From Bog-105 sp965277435 (GTDB lineage Bacteria > Acidobacteriota > Terriglobia > Bryobacterales > Bryobacteraceae), in NCBI GenBank assembly GCA_965277435.1, contig OZ255821.1, forward strand, positions 4,402,001-4,466,000: a stretch of DNA of 64,000 nt. The letters are read 5' to 3'. A program made the translations under genes and the position numbers. The notes under the pieces were generated by a model. The model saw nothing but the letters and a program-made list of their open reading frames with translations. It was not told the origin of the DNA and made no database searches. This document shows, one piece after another, positions 10,031 to 18,568 of the stretch (position 1 is the stretch's first letter; the number at the start of each line of letters is the position of its first letter).

Positions 10031-10046
10031 GTGGAAACCGGCTTGC
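10031..10046 (+). promoter_or_regulatory. Candidate sigma-54 (-24/-12) promoter
   Basis: GTGGAAACCGGCTTGC has the GG and GC elements separated by exactly 10 bases and the TTGC box of a sigma-54 promoter. The CAC part of the -24 box is not conserved. It lies about 55 bp before the hydrolase ATG at 10100, with room for a start site and an SD. The sigma-54 activator at 6412 makes this more plausible. Confidence 0.45.
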
Positions 10047-10099
10047 CTCTCTAACCTCGAATTGCTGAAGGAATGAATTCGGAAAAAGGGAGAGTACTT

Positions 10100-11113
10100 A
10101 TGACACAGACAGAATCGACGCACGTATCACGACGCGAGCTAGTCGCCATCGCCGGCTTGTCCAGCGGAGCCGCGCTGCTGGCCCGACGTCCGCTTTTTGC
10201 AAATCCCTCGTTCGGAGCATTGAGACAGATTGATGCCGGCGTTCTAAACGTGGCCTACGCGGAGGCGGGGCCATCGGACGGACCGGCAGTGATCCTTCTG
10301 CACGGCTGGCCCTACGACATTCATAGCTTTGCCGAGGTTGCGCCCGCGCTGGCGTCGGCGGGTTACCGAGTGATCGTTCCCTACCTGCGCGGTTATGGCG
10401 CGACGCGATTTCTTTCCGATGAAACAGCCCGAAACGGCCAGCAATCAGTCGTTGCCGTCGACATCGTCGCCCTGATGGATGCTCTCAGAATCGAGAAGGC
10501 GATTCTCGCCGGCTTCGATTGGGGAGCGCGCACCGCCAACATCATCGCAGCTCTCTGGCCGGAACGCTGCAAGGCCCTTGTCTCGGTCAGCGGTTATCTT
10601 ATTGGCAGCGCGGAAGCGAATAAAGCTCCGTTACCGCCGAAGGCCGAGTTTGCCTGGTGGTATCAGTTCTACTTTGCGACGGAACGAGGGCGTGCGGGCT
10701 ATGAGAAGTATCGGAACGATTTTGCGAAGCTCATTTGGCAAACCGCTTCGCCCAAGTGGAACTTCGATGACGCGACGTTCAATCGCAGCGCGGCGGCATT
10801 CGACAATCCCGATCATGTCAGCATAGTGATTCATAACTACCGCTGGCGGCTTGGTCTGGCGGACGGTGAGTCGAAATATGATGCTCTGGAAAAGCGGCTC
10901 GCCCAGGCTCCGGCGATCGCGACGCCGACCATCACTCTGGAAGGTGATGCGAATGGCGCGCCGCACCCGGATTCTGCTACTTACGCTAAGAAGTTCTCGG
11001 GCTACTATGCTCACCGGGTCATGCGCGGCGGGGTCGGTCACAACCTGCCGCAAGAAGCTCCACGAGAGTTTGCGCAGGCCGTGATGGATGTTGCGGCACA
11101 GAGCAGGTGGTGA
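10100..11113 (+). CDS. Tat-exported alpha/beta hydrolase (epoxide hydrolase / dehalogenase-like)
   Basis: The N-terminus carries a twin-arginine signal (SRRELVAIAGLSSGAALLA). The alpha/beta core shows the oxyanion-hole HGWP and the nucleophile elbow GFDWGA, with Asp as nucleophile as in epoxide hydrolases and haloalkane dehalogenases. The catalytic His is in GGVGHNLPQEAP. ATG 10100 has a good SD (GGGAG, about 8 nt upstream). An in-frame ATG at 10073 would add nine residues before the Tat region and has its purine run too close. The product probably acts in the periplasm. An SDR follows 60 bp downstream on the same strand. Confidence 0.85.
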   Translation: MTQTESTHVSRRELVAIAGLSSGAALLARRPLFANPSFGALRQIDAGVLNVAYAEAGPSDGPAVILLHGWPYDIHSFAEVAPALASAGYRVIVPYLRGYGATRFLSDETARNGQQSVVAVDIVALMDALRIEKAILAGFDWGARTANIIAALWPERCKALVSVSGYLIGSAEANKAPLPPKAEFAWWYQFYFATERGRAGYEKYRNDFAKLIWQTASPKWNFDDATFNRSAAAFDNPDHVSIVIHNYRWRLGLADGESKYDALEKRLAQAPAIATPTITLEGDANGAPHPDSATYAKKFSGYYAHRVMRGGVGHNLPQEAPREFAQAVMDVAAQSRW

Positions 11114-11173
11114 GATTGTTGTATGCGGGATTGCCAGCGGGTTACGGCACATCGGAATAACAAAGGAGACCGG

Positions 11174-12028
11174 ATGAAGAAAGTATGGTTAGTTACCGGG
11201 AGCGCGAGCGGCCTGGGACTATGCGTGGTAGAAGCGGCGCTGGCCGCCGGTCACCAAGTCGTAGCTAGCGCCAGGCGTCCTGAAGAACTGGCGGAGCTTG
11301 CCGCGCATCACCGGCAAAGTCTCCGCGCCGTGAAGCACGATGTGGTGAACGAGGCGGAAGCGCGGGCGGCGGTTAAAACGGCGGTCGAACAGTTTGGCCG
11401 GCTGGACGTGGTGATGAACAATGCAGGCTACAGTAAGTTCGCACCGTTTGAGCAGCTGAGCCATGCGGACTTCCGAGATATCGTCGACACCTGCTTTTAC
11501 GGAGTCGTCTACACAACGCGTGCAGCGCTCCCGGTCATGCGCAGACAGAAGAACGGCATTATCTTTCAGGTTTCGTCAATAGGTGGGCGGATCACGAGAG
11601 CGGGCAACTCGCCTTATCATGCCGCTAAGTGGGCGGTGAGTGGCTTCAGCGAAGCGTTGGCGCAGGAGACGGCATCCTTCGGCGTTCAGATATGCGCTCT
11701 GGAGCCTGGCGGGATTCGAACCAACTGGGGAAAGAGAGCAGCGTCAGAAATTCCGCCTATTCTGCCGGACTATGAGGAGAGCGTAGGAAAGACGCTTCGC
11801 CGACTTGACGATTACTGGGGTCAGGAGAACAGCGATCCCAAACTGATCGCGAAGGTTATCGTCGAGCTGGCCAACGAGAAATCGTTACCACCGCACCTGC
11901 TGCTCGGCAGCGACGCCGTGACTAACTTACATCGTACGGATGAAGAACGCCGGAAGGACGTTAGTAAGTGGCACAAAGTGAGTGCCTCGGTAGATTATGG
12001 TTCGGAGAATGTAGCAAACGCGGTTTGA
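11174..12028 (+). CDS. Classical SDR-family oxidoreductase
   Basis: The cofactor motif is VTGSASGLGL, followed by the NNAG motif (MNNAGYSKF), the catalytic Ser region QVSSIGGRI and YHAAK with catalytic Tyr and Lys. SARRPEEL after beta-strand 2 suggests NADP preference. The start is ATG 11174 because AAAGGAG lies 7-8 nt upstream; an ATG at 11123 would prepend 17 unrelated residues. It probably shares a transcript with the upstream hydrolase. The substrate is unknown. The closest functional label would be a YusZ-type SDR. Confidence 0.86.
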   Translation: MKKVWLVTGSASGLGLCVVEAALAAGHQVVASARRPEELAELAAHHRQSLRAVKHDVVNEAEARAAVKTAVEQFGRLDVVMNNAGYSKFAPFEQLSHADFRDIVDTCFYGVVYTTRAALPVMRRQKNGIIFQVSSIGGRITRAGNSPYHAAKWAVSGFSEALAQETASFGVQICALEPGGIRTNWGKRAASEIPPILPDYEESVGKTLRRLDDYWGQENSDPKLIAKVIVELANEKSLPPHLLLGSDAVTNLHRTDEERRKDVSKWHKVSASVDYGSENVANAV

Positions 12029-12737
12029 TCTCCAGTGGCTTGTCACGATGAGTTCGATAGCACAGCTTACCGCTCGGTTGAAAGTTAGGGTTGTGATCGT
12101 CGGAGCAGAAAGATGGCAGGCGTTCTAAGAAACCAGAGGCGTTTTGGGAGTTTCGCGGTCACCTCGGGGCACAGCACCACTACCGTTACAGGCGAAAAGG
12201 CCCGCTCCAGTGTGCCCAGCATGGGCAGAATCTAGTTGGATGAAAGGAGCCAATCGGAGCCGATGACGGCAACCGTAGCGAAACGCAAGGCGTAGCCGCG
12301 AGGTGAAGCTGAAAGAAGCGCGTAGCAAACTCTCGACCGTAGGAACACGAACTGGCAGTGAGGCCGGGTGCGGGCGGCGAGCTGGCTGGAAACAGCGAAG
12401 CCCAAAGGTCATCAAGACGCATCAGGTAGAGCCAGGCGGCGCGAGGGGAGAGATTCTGCACCTTACCTGGGGAGATCTCCTTTGTGAGAGCAGAGGAGAA
12501 GTCAGCAGAGGCCGTAGTAGCGAAGAAGCGGAGTAATGTCCGTGGAGCGAAGGGCCGAAGAACCAAAGAACGGAGCTAGAGAAGGAACTGAAGCCGGTGA
12601 GTGGAGAGGTCTCGAATCCCTGGCGCCGCAACTACGGTGGGCAGCCGGAGGAGCGCCGACAGGGCAGAAGCGGTGAAGCCGCAGTGAGCCAAGGCGGAGA
12701 GATCCAACCGGCGACGCGAACCTTCAGAAAGAGAGCA

Positions 12738-13985
12738 ATGTACGAGAGTCTGATGGAAGAGGTGGTGACGGACGAGAACCGGGCGCGAGCGCTGGAAGCA
12801 GTAAAACGCAACCAGGGTGCGCCGGGAACCGACCGGATGACAACGACCGAACTGGAGAGTCATCTTCAGGCGCACTGGGAGAAGATTCGTGCGAAGCTGC
12901 TGACGGGAACCTGGGTTCCGAGTCCTGTGAGGCGGGTAGAGATACCGAAGCCGAGCGGGGGCACGCGAATATTAGGCATCCCGACGGTGATGGATCGACT
13001 GATTCAGCAGATGCTGTTGCAAGTGCTGACGCCGATCTTCGATCCGCAATTCAGCGAGCACAGTTACGGGTTTCGACCGGGGCGCAGCGCACAGGACGCC
13101 GTGCAAGCCGCACAGCAGTATGCGCAGGAAGGCAAGGATTGGGTGGTGGATTTAGACATTGCTCAGTTCTTCGACCACGTCAATCACGACATTCTGATGG
13201 GCCGGGTGGCGCAAGTGATTCGGGACAAACGAGTGTTGCATTTGATGGGGAAATACCTGCGGCGGGGCGCGATGGTGGACGGGATAGTGAGGAGCACGGT
13301 GGAGGGCACGCCACAAGGCGGGCCGCTGTCTCCGCTACTGTCCAATATCTATCTGGATGCGCTCGATAAGGAACTGGATCGGAGAGGGCACTGCTATTGC
13401 CGTTATGCCGATGACTGCAACATCTACGTAGGCAGTCAGCAAGCAGCGGAACGCACGCACCGCTCGCTCCAGGCCTGGATCGAGAAGCATCTGCGATTGA
13501 AGGTGAATGTCGCTAAGAGCGGGACCGGGAGGGTCTGGGAACGTAGATTTCTGGGCTTCCGACTGGATCGCGCGAAGCGGATCGGAGTAGCGCCGGAAAG
13601 TATCGAACGCTTCAAAGCGAAGGTACGGGAGATGTGGCGAGGAAACCAGAGTCGAACCAGCAAGCAGCTGCGCGATAACTGGGCTCGTTATGTGCGGGGC
13701 TGGTGGAACTATTTTCAGCTAGCCGAAGTGCGTAAGCCGATCTTCCGGCTGGAGCCATGGATTCGGCGGCACATCCGGAAGTGCTTTTGGCTCAGGTGGC
13801 ACAGTGCCGCCGGCCGCAAGCATGCGCTGCAAAGACTCGGGTTACGAGGACGAATGCTGAAGGTAGCGGACAGTTCGCGCGGGGCCTGGCCTCTGGCCGG
13901 CAACGGTAGTGTGCAGACTGCCCTGTCGAACCAGCTCCTCCGGCGCTTCGGCTTTCTCCTGCCATCGGATCTTGCGGTCAGCTAA
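12738..13985 (+). CDS. ltrA: Group II intron reverse transcriptase/maturase
   Basis: The reverse transcriptase blocks are in order: NQGAPGTDRM, VEIPKPSGGTRILGIPTV, EHSYGFRPGRSAQDAV, VVDLDIAQFFDHVNHDIL, GTPQGGPLSPLLSNIYLD and the catalytic CRYADDCNIYV. A group II maturase X domain (FKAKVREMWRG, then VRGWWNYFQLAEV) follows. There is no H-N-H endonuclease domain, as in bacterial class C/D/E lineages that target nicks or single-stranded DNA. The start is taken at ATG 12738; a GTG at 12597 is also in frame. The protein seems complete, so the intron may be mobile. Confidence 0.93.
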   Translation: MYESLMEEVVTDENRARALEAVKRNQGAPGTDRMTTTELESHLQAHWEKIRAKLLTGTWVPSPVRRVEIPKPSGGTRILGIPTVMDRLIQQMLLQVLTPIFDPQFSEHSYGFRPGRSAQDAVQAAQQYAQEGKDWVVDLDIAQFFDHVNHDILMGRVAQVIRDKRVLHLMGKYLRRGAMVDGIVRSTVEGTPQGGPLSPLLSNIYLDALDKELDRRGHCYCRYADDCNIYVGSQQAAERTHRSLQAWIEKHLRLKVNVAKSGTGRVWERRFLGFRLDRAKRIGVAPESIERFKAKVREMWRGNQSRTSKQLRDNWARYVRGWWNYFQLAEVRKPIFRLEPWIRRHIRKCFWLRWHSAAGRKHALQRLGLRGRMLKVADSSRGAWPLAGNGSVQTALSNQLLRRFGFLLPSDLAVS

Positions 13986-13999
13986 AGCCGCTGGGTTTA

Positions 14000-14033
14000 A
14001 CCGCCGGATGCGGAAAACCGCACGTCCGGTGGT
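14000..14033 (+). ncRNA. Group II intron domain V catalytic hairpin
   Basis: ACCGCCGGA pairs with TCCGGTGGT, then TGCGG pairs with CCGCA around an AAAA loop, leaving a two-base CG bulge. The base triad reads CGC, as in class C-like introns rather than the usual AGC. Domain VI follows at about 14036-14073, with the stem GTGACCGGG/CCCGGTCAC. Confidence 0.85.
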
Positions 14034-14189
14034 GTGGGAGGGTGACCGGGCGCAATCCCGGTCACTCCACCTGATCGAGAGGCACATCGGTTGGTTTTGG
14101 GAAAACTAAGTGACATTGGACTGGAGTCGCGTATCCAGGTGGCATTTTGCGGTTGAGCGCGAGATTCAAAACCACGAATGACTTTCATC

Positions 14190-14240
14190 CGACTCTGCGG
14201 CCCGCAAAGCCATGGTTACTCCCTGGCGGTCGCGGCTCTT
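14190..14240 (+). repeat. Dispersed repeat R2, right module
   Basis: Core GCCATGGTTACTCC, then seven variable bases, then TCGCGGCTCT. It aligns with 20848-20898, including the flanking GCGG and CG blocks. It lies between the group II intron and the GH99-like gene. Confidence 0.6.
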
Positions 14241-14279
14241 GAGCGTTGAAGAGAGGGCAAGCGAAATTGCGAAGGAAGG

Positions 14280-15577
14280 ATGGTAGTCTCAACCTCAGTG
14301 AATCGCCGTGACCTGATTCGGACAGCGCTGCAAGTGGGAGTGGCCGGTGCGGCACAGACGGAGCAAGAGAGGCCGACGATTGCTGGTCAGCCGTCAGCAA
14401 CGCCTGTGGGCGAAGATCTTCCGCCAGATCTTATTGGCTCCAGAGCGATGAACAGCTACTTCAACGAAGAAGCGCTTTTCAAAGCGCTGGGTACGCGAAC
14501 GCTTCAGAAGCCGACTGATGTGCAGGTGATCGCTTTCAACTTTCCGGCGTGGCACGCGTCACCTTATATGGAGAGGCTTTTTGGCAGGGGCTGGACCGAG
14601 TACGACACGCTGCGCAACGCGAAGGCGCTGTTTGCAGGGCACAGCATGCCGCACTTTCCGCTATGGGGCTATTACGACGAAGCCGATCCGGAGTGGGCGG
14701 ATCGGGAGGTGGGCCTCGCGGCAGACCATAGGGTAGACGCGTGGATGATCGACTGGTACTGGCACATGGGGCGGCAGTTTTATCACGAGCAGTTAGAGCA
14801 GGGTTTCCTGAAGGCGGGGAATCGGGCGCGACTGCGCTTCGCGATTATGTGGGCGAATCACGATTGGAAAAACGTGTATCCGGCAAGGTCTCCCGACGAA
14901 GCCGCGGTGCTGCTGTCGCAGCTTCATAGCTTGCATGATTTTGAAGCGGTGACGAATTACTGCGCGGAGAAGTACTTTTCGCAGGAGAATTATTTTCGCA
15001 TTGAGGGCGCACTCTATTCGGCATATTTGATATCGGCAAGGTGATTGAGCAGCTAGGCGAGGACGGTCTGAAACGTTCTTTGCAAACCATTCGGGAGCGC
15101 TCGCGGAAACTCGGTTTTCAGCATGTCCATCTGCAAGTTTGTAACGGAACGGGGCGGTATGAGAGCAGGCTGAGAGAGTTCGGTTTTGACAGCGCCACGC
15201 TTTACGGTACGCTGGGGTGGACTTACGGCGCGAAACCGCCGGGTTCCCGTCTACCGTACGGAGCGGGAGCGTCGGAATCGATCGCGCAGTGGAAGGAGCG
15301 CCGGGCAGCTTCTCCGGTTGCGTTTTTTCCGACGTGTTCAGTGGGATGGGACGATAGCCCGCGGTATGGCCGCTATGCTTGTGTGGCGATCAACCGAAGC
15401 CCGGATCAGTTTGAGCGGCTGGCACAGGCCGCCCGGCACTTTGTTTCGTCGGGAACACAAGCTCGATTGATTTACATCGGGGCGTGGAATGAGTGGACGG
15501 AGGACAGCGTTCTGCTTCCCGATACTTATTGGGGCTATAGCTATCTGGAGGCCTTGCGGCGAGCAATCCGCGATTAA
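14280..15577 (+). pseudogene. GH99/WbsX-like glycan-active protein, exported, with one frameshift
   Basis: A twin-arginine type leader (NRRDLIRTALQVGVAGAA) precedes a domain typical of the GH99-like/WbsX family: VIAFNFPAWH, RGWTEYDTLRNAK, PLWGYYDEADPEWADREV, AADHRVDAWMIDWYWHMGRQ and FAIMWANHDWKN. The first frame stops at 15044. The second (from 15041) resumes with VIEQLGEDGLKRSL. Restoring one T near 15012-15016 (CTATTCGG to CTATTTCGG) would give an unbroken GALYFGIFDIGKVIEQL, so this is a single-base event. The C-terminal half ends with YIGAWNEWTEDSVLLPDTYW. If the frameshift is a sequencing error, the gene is intact (about 432 residues). Confidence 0.78.
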
Positions 15578-15615
15578 GGTTATGAGCGAGGAACGGAGGG
15601 CCGGTGTATGTCCTT

Positions 15616-16578
15616 TCACCACTGTCGTTTCCAGCCACGCCACCAGCTTGTGTCGCCGAGATCCAAGGCGTTCCAGGCGGCGTCCATCGACTTGCGGTCG
15701 CCGCTGAGAACACCTTCTCGCGTCAAGCTGGATGGCGACTTTACCAAGCTTTGAAAACGGTCGAACACCTTGGCGCGTTCCGCTCCCTGCGTGCGCTGGA
15801 GCAGATGCCAGAGCGTTAGCGCATCACGCGGCCGGGCCACTGCCAGGGCCCGGTCCAATGTCTGCGTATTTTCCGTCAAATCGAACTCGGCTACGGCTTT
15901 GGTCAAAGCCTGGGGCGCATCCAGGAAGTGCGGCGTATCCGGACCGTGACCCGGCCGCGTGGTGCAGGCCGCGCCCGCCGGAATGAAGGATTCGATGTTG
16001 CGCCACTGGAAGGCCACCCAACCCATTTCCACCGTGAGAAATCCCTTGCCATCGTTCGCCACAGACAAGGTATATTCGCAGCCCAGATCAACGGTTTTGG
16101 CCGCGAGCGTATCGACAACAAACTGGGCGGGCGGCGCCCAGATGATCGCATGTATCGTGCCGTGATCGAGAGCCAGCCGCTGCTCATCGCGATGCGCTGC
16201 CAGCAAGCGCAAGCGGGAATTCGGCTCAATGCCCACCTCGCCCACTGAATCCGACTGCATGGTTGCGCGCGACAGGCCGACTGTGTCGATGACCTGTCCG
16301 GCGCGGACGCCGGTTGACTGCTGGCCCCCGAGCGACAATTGCCAGGACGTCGTGGGCTGCAGGACGCGCATCCGTTGGACAAAGAACGCTACGCCGAGGC
16401 AAACAAGGAGAGCGGCTGCAACTGCGAGCGTCCATCGTCGTTTTTCGCGCCACCAGGACTCAGGTGTGGTGCGCTTTAAAGCTCGCTCGGACCATCTCAT
16501 CCGCCCGAGAAGTTGCTCGAGACGCGCCATCTCTGGTGCGGGCTCACCGGTGCGATCCCACAGATAGTCTTCATTCAT
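15616..16578 (-). CDS. FecR-like transmembrane anti-sigma/regulatory protein
   Basis: A short cytoplasmic N-terminus (MNEDYLWDRTGEPAPEMARL) is followed by one membrane segment (TLAVAAALLVCLGVAFFV) and a periplasmic FecR-type beta domain (GQVIDTVGLSRATMQSDSVG; IEPNSRLRLLAA). I choose ATG 16578: AGGAG lies just upstream, and the ATG overlaps the sigma-factor stop as ATGA, which implies translational coupling. An in-frame start at 16629 lies inside the sigma gene. The role is probably to hold or modulate the co-encoded sigma factor. It has none of the short zinc-binding anti-sigma signature. Confidence 0.82.
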   Translation of the reverse strand: MNEDYLWDRTGEPAPEMARLEQLLGRMRWSERALKRTTPESWWREKRRWTLAVAAALLVCLGVAFFVQRMRVLQPTTSWQLSLGGQQSTGVRAGQVIDTVGLSRATMQSDSVGEVGIEPNSRLRLLAAHRDEQRLALDHGTIHAIIWAPPAQFVVDTLAAKTVDLGCEYTLSVANDGKGFLTVEMGWVAFQWRNIESFIPAGAACTTRPGHGPDTPHFLDAPQALTKAVAEFDLTENTQTLDRALAVARPRDALTLWHLLQRTQGAERAKVFDRFQSLVKSPSSLTREGVLSGDRKSMDAAWNALDLGDTSWWRGWKRQW

Positions 16579-17105
16579 AACTTCTCCTGACTCTTTAATT
16601 GCTCGCGCAAGAGCTTCATCCCGCGACACAGGTTGACACGCACCGAATCTGGCGCTAAGCCCGTGCGCACCGCTATCTCCGGTCCGGTCATTCCTTCCAC
16701 CAGACGAAGAACTAACGTTTCGCGGTAGCTCTCAGGGAGGCCTTGAATGATGGCCAGCACTGCGAATGCTTCGCCGTCCGGCCCCGGCCCTCCTGCCAGC
16801 CATGGTCCGGCCTCGGACACTGGTTTTTTGCTCCTCACATAATCTGTTGCCGTCCGGCGGGCAATCGCAATCAACCAGGCGCAGAACGCAGCCGGCTCAC
16901 GCAGTGCCGGCAACCGTTCGAGCGCTTTTACGAAGACATCCTGCACAAGATCTTCAGCCTCGTCATAGGAAACGTGAGCGAGGAGGATGCCATGAATTAA
17001 GCGACCGTGGTGCTCATAGAGCGAGCCAAAAGCCACACGGTCGCCGTTTTGCGCGGCGCGAACCAGCGTGGCTTCTTGCAGCCGAGGCTCGATGGTTGTG
17101 AGCAC
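16575..17105 (-). CDS. ECF-type RNA polymerase sigma factor
   Basis: The 176 residues hold region 2 (FGSLYEHHGRLIHGILLAHV, then EAEDLVQDVFVKALERL; AFCAWLIAIARRTATDYVR) and region 4 (LPESYRETLVLRLVEGMTGP, then GLAPDSVRVNLCRGMKLLRE). This is the usual ECF layout without regions 1 or 3. It is the middle gene of three: a small secreted protein ends 15 bp upstream and the FecR-like gene overlaps its stop by 4 bp. Regulation by the downstream membrane protein is the likely mechanism. Confidence 0.92.
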   Translation of the reverse strand: MLTTIEPRLQEATLVRAAQNGDRVAFGSLYEHHGRLIHGILLAHVSYDEAEDLVQDVFVKALERLPALREPAAFCAWLIAIARRTATDYVRSKKPVSEAGPWLAGGPGPDGEAFAVLAIIQGLPESYRETLVLRLVEGMTGPEIAVRTGLAPDSVRVNLCRGMKLLREQLKSQEKL

Positions 17106-17119
17106 GACGGTCGTTACGA

Positions 17120-17563
17120 TTAGTTTAGGGATAGAGCCAATTCGTTCTCGGTGGGCGCGTGATAGTAAAGCTTCACCGCCGCTAGTTGCGCGGAGTTGTT
17201 CTGGATGGGAACAATCGCGCTGGTGGCGTAATATTGGTACTCCGGATTAGTCGCCACCGTTTTGATGGCCCAGCTACCTGCATCCGGCCAATCACCGGTT
17301 ATCCCGAAGGTTCCGGGTGTCGAAAGCGCGAGCACCTGCAAGGGAACGCTCTTGCGTATTCCGTTCACGACGCCTTCAGCGGTTGCTGTGACGGTGGTTT
17401 TCTCCGGCGAGTGACACGCGGTAGTCGAAACTACGAGTACAGCGTGTTTTGCCAGCGCTTCCTGATTCGTTGCCGGATTGCTTATTTCGAGCCGTAGTGC
17501 TCCCGCTAACAAGGGAGCAACCAGGATAGAAATAGCGAAAAGTGATTTCCAAAGACTTTTCAT
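17120..17563 (-). CDS. Small secreted protein of unknown function, first gene of the sigma operon
   Basis: The 147-residue product starts MKSLWKSLFAISILVAPLLA, a clear Sec signal peptide with a cleavage site near AGA-LR. The mature part is beta-rich with two cysteine-free stretches and one Cys (TTACHSPEK). It mentions no family I can name. It lies 15 bp upstream of the ECF sigma gene and is probably co-transcribed, so it could be a sensed envelope protein or an accessory factor. Confidence 0.72.
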   Translation of the reverse strand: MKSLWKSLFAISILVAPLLAGALRLEISNPATNQEALAKHAVLVVSTTACHSPEKTTVTATAEGVVNGIRKSVPLQVLALSTPGTFGITGDWPDAGSWAIKTVATNPEYQYYATSAIVPIQNNSAQLAAVKLYYHAPTENELALSLN

Positions 17564-17674
17564 GTGTCATGTCTCCTTTTCCATACGGGCGCCCGTTGCG
17601 ATTGCGAACTGATTCGAGGGCAGGCGCGCGTTACTGTGGAGAAGACGGGAGCGAGGGGTTGACTGTTAACGAGG

Positions 17675-18295
17675 ATGTTTTTTCAGTCTCCAGTACAGAT
17701 GAATTGCTCTTGGGCAGACCTTCTTCGTTTAGCGGAATGGGAATTTGCCCGTCCCGATTCGACCAAAACACTAACCTTTGTTTATGCCGCGCAAATCAGT
17801 CTTTCCGTTGAGGGAACATGCGCCAAGGTCAATCCAAATCTCTCGTTAGGGGATCTTGAGCGTGCTTTGACCAAGAAACCCGATTGGCTTGGCAAACGAA
17901 AAGAGTGGTTGAAAACGCCCTGGCCCGAATACAAGGCGGCGGCGACCGAACAGCTGGAGATGTTTGGTCTCACTGCGGCCAAAGCCCTCCTGGCCGTTGG
18001 AGCGAGAATTCCCGACGGAACTGCCGACGAAATGACCGAGGCGATGCACTCGATGTTTCCTCAGCTGGCGGCCGAGGCGCAAGAACATGAGACGACATAT
18101 GAGGCGTGGAACGCATGCGTTATGGCAGATACGAAGAGCAAGATGAACTGGGGATATGGCGGTCCCTCGGTGCGCGCCGGTAAAGCTCTGCCAATAGAAG
18201 ATACCAACATCGGAGATAGGAGCGCCTTCGAGCTCTTTCTTCAAAATCAAATGAGAATTGCCATTCAGCAAAGGATTGAGGTTATCGCATTCTAG
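17675..18295 (+). CDS. Unrecognised 206-residue protein
   Basis: An open frame with sensible composition. It is mostly helical (GDLERALTKKPDWLGKRKEW; EQLEMFGLTAAKALLAVGAR) and without signal peptide or membrane helix. The start could be 17675 or ATG 17699, and the SD is weak (GAGG). I do not recognise the family. It stands alone between two divergent transcription units. A remnant of a cytochrome-TPR gene lies directly after its stop. Confidence 0.5.
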   Translation: MFFQSPVQMNCSWADLLRLAEWEFARPDSTKTLTFVYAAQISLSVEGTCAKVNPNLSLGDLERALTKKPDWLGKRKEWLKTPWPEYKAAATEQLEMFGLTAAKALLAVGARIPDGTADEMTEAMHSMFPQLAAEAQEHETTYEAWNACVMADTKSKMNWGYGGPSVRAGKALPIEDTNIGDRSAFELFLQNQMRIAIQQRIEVIAF

Positions 18296-18297
18296 AG

Positions 18298-18356
18298 CAT
18301 CGCTGGCTTCGCCAATCGTTATCCCGATCAACACCAAGGCACAGGAAGTACGGGTT
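18298..18356 (-). pseudogene. Short remnant of a TPR segment like that of the cytochrome at 20963
   Basis: CGCCAATCGTTATCCCGATC then AACACCAAGGCAC closely matches 21358-21392 inside the cytochrome-parvulin-TPR gene. The minus-strand translation reads ALVLIGITIGEASDA against ALVLMGTTIGESGDA. No further homology continues on either side, so it looks like a debris fragment. Confidence 0.5.
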
Positions 18357-18568
18357 AGTCGATTTTTCAAATATCGTAGACAACCCGGTTAATACGTACC
18401 TTGGAACACAGAAACAAGAAACGATGTCAGAGCGACTGACTCGTGCTTCCGATGCGGCCACAACCTCGCTAGCTGGCGACAGTCACGCCCACCGGTCGCT
18501 CACGCTCTCGGCTCAGTTACGGGTCGTGCCCTGGCCGTAACGGATAATATTTGCGGAGAAGTATCACA

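Larger units (their letters stand above)
12210..14075 (+). mobile_element. Group II intron with its intron-encoded protein
   Basis: The 5' end GTGTGCCC starts at 12210 and is followed by conserved intron text (CAGCATGGGCAGAATCTAG; GATGACGGCAACCGTAGCG). The 7 bases before it, CGCTCCA (12203-12209), are fully complementary to TGGAGCG at 12543-12549 in domain I. That matches an IBS1-EBS1 pair and fixes the boundary. Domains V and VI lie at 14000-14073. The 3' end is placed after CTGAT (14075), leaving a candidate branch adenosine seven bases from the end. Total length is 1866 bp. I do not recognise the flanking sequence as a gene. Confidence 0.88.

Noticed and set aside
12029..12209. tRNA or terminator as group II intron target
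   Set aside because: I looked for a cloverleaf and a stem plus T run before 12210 and found neither.
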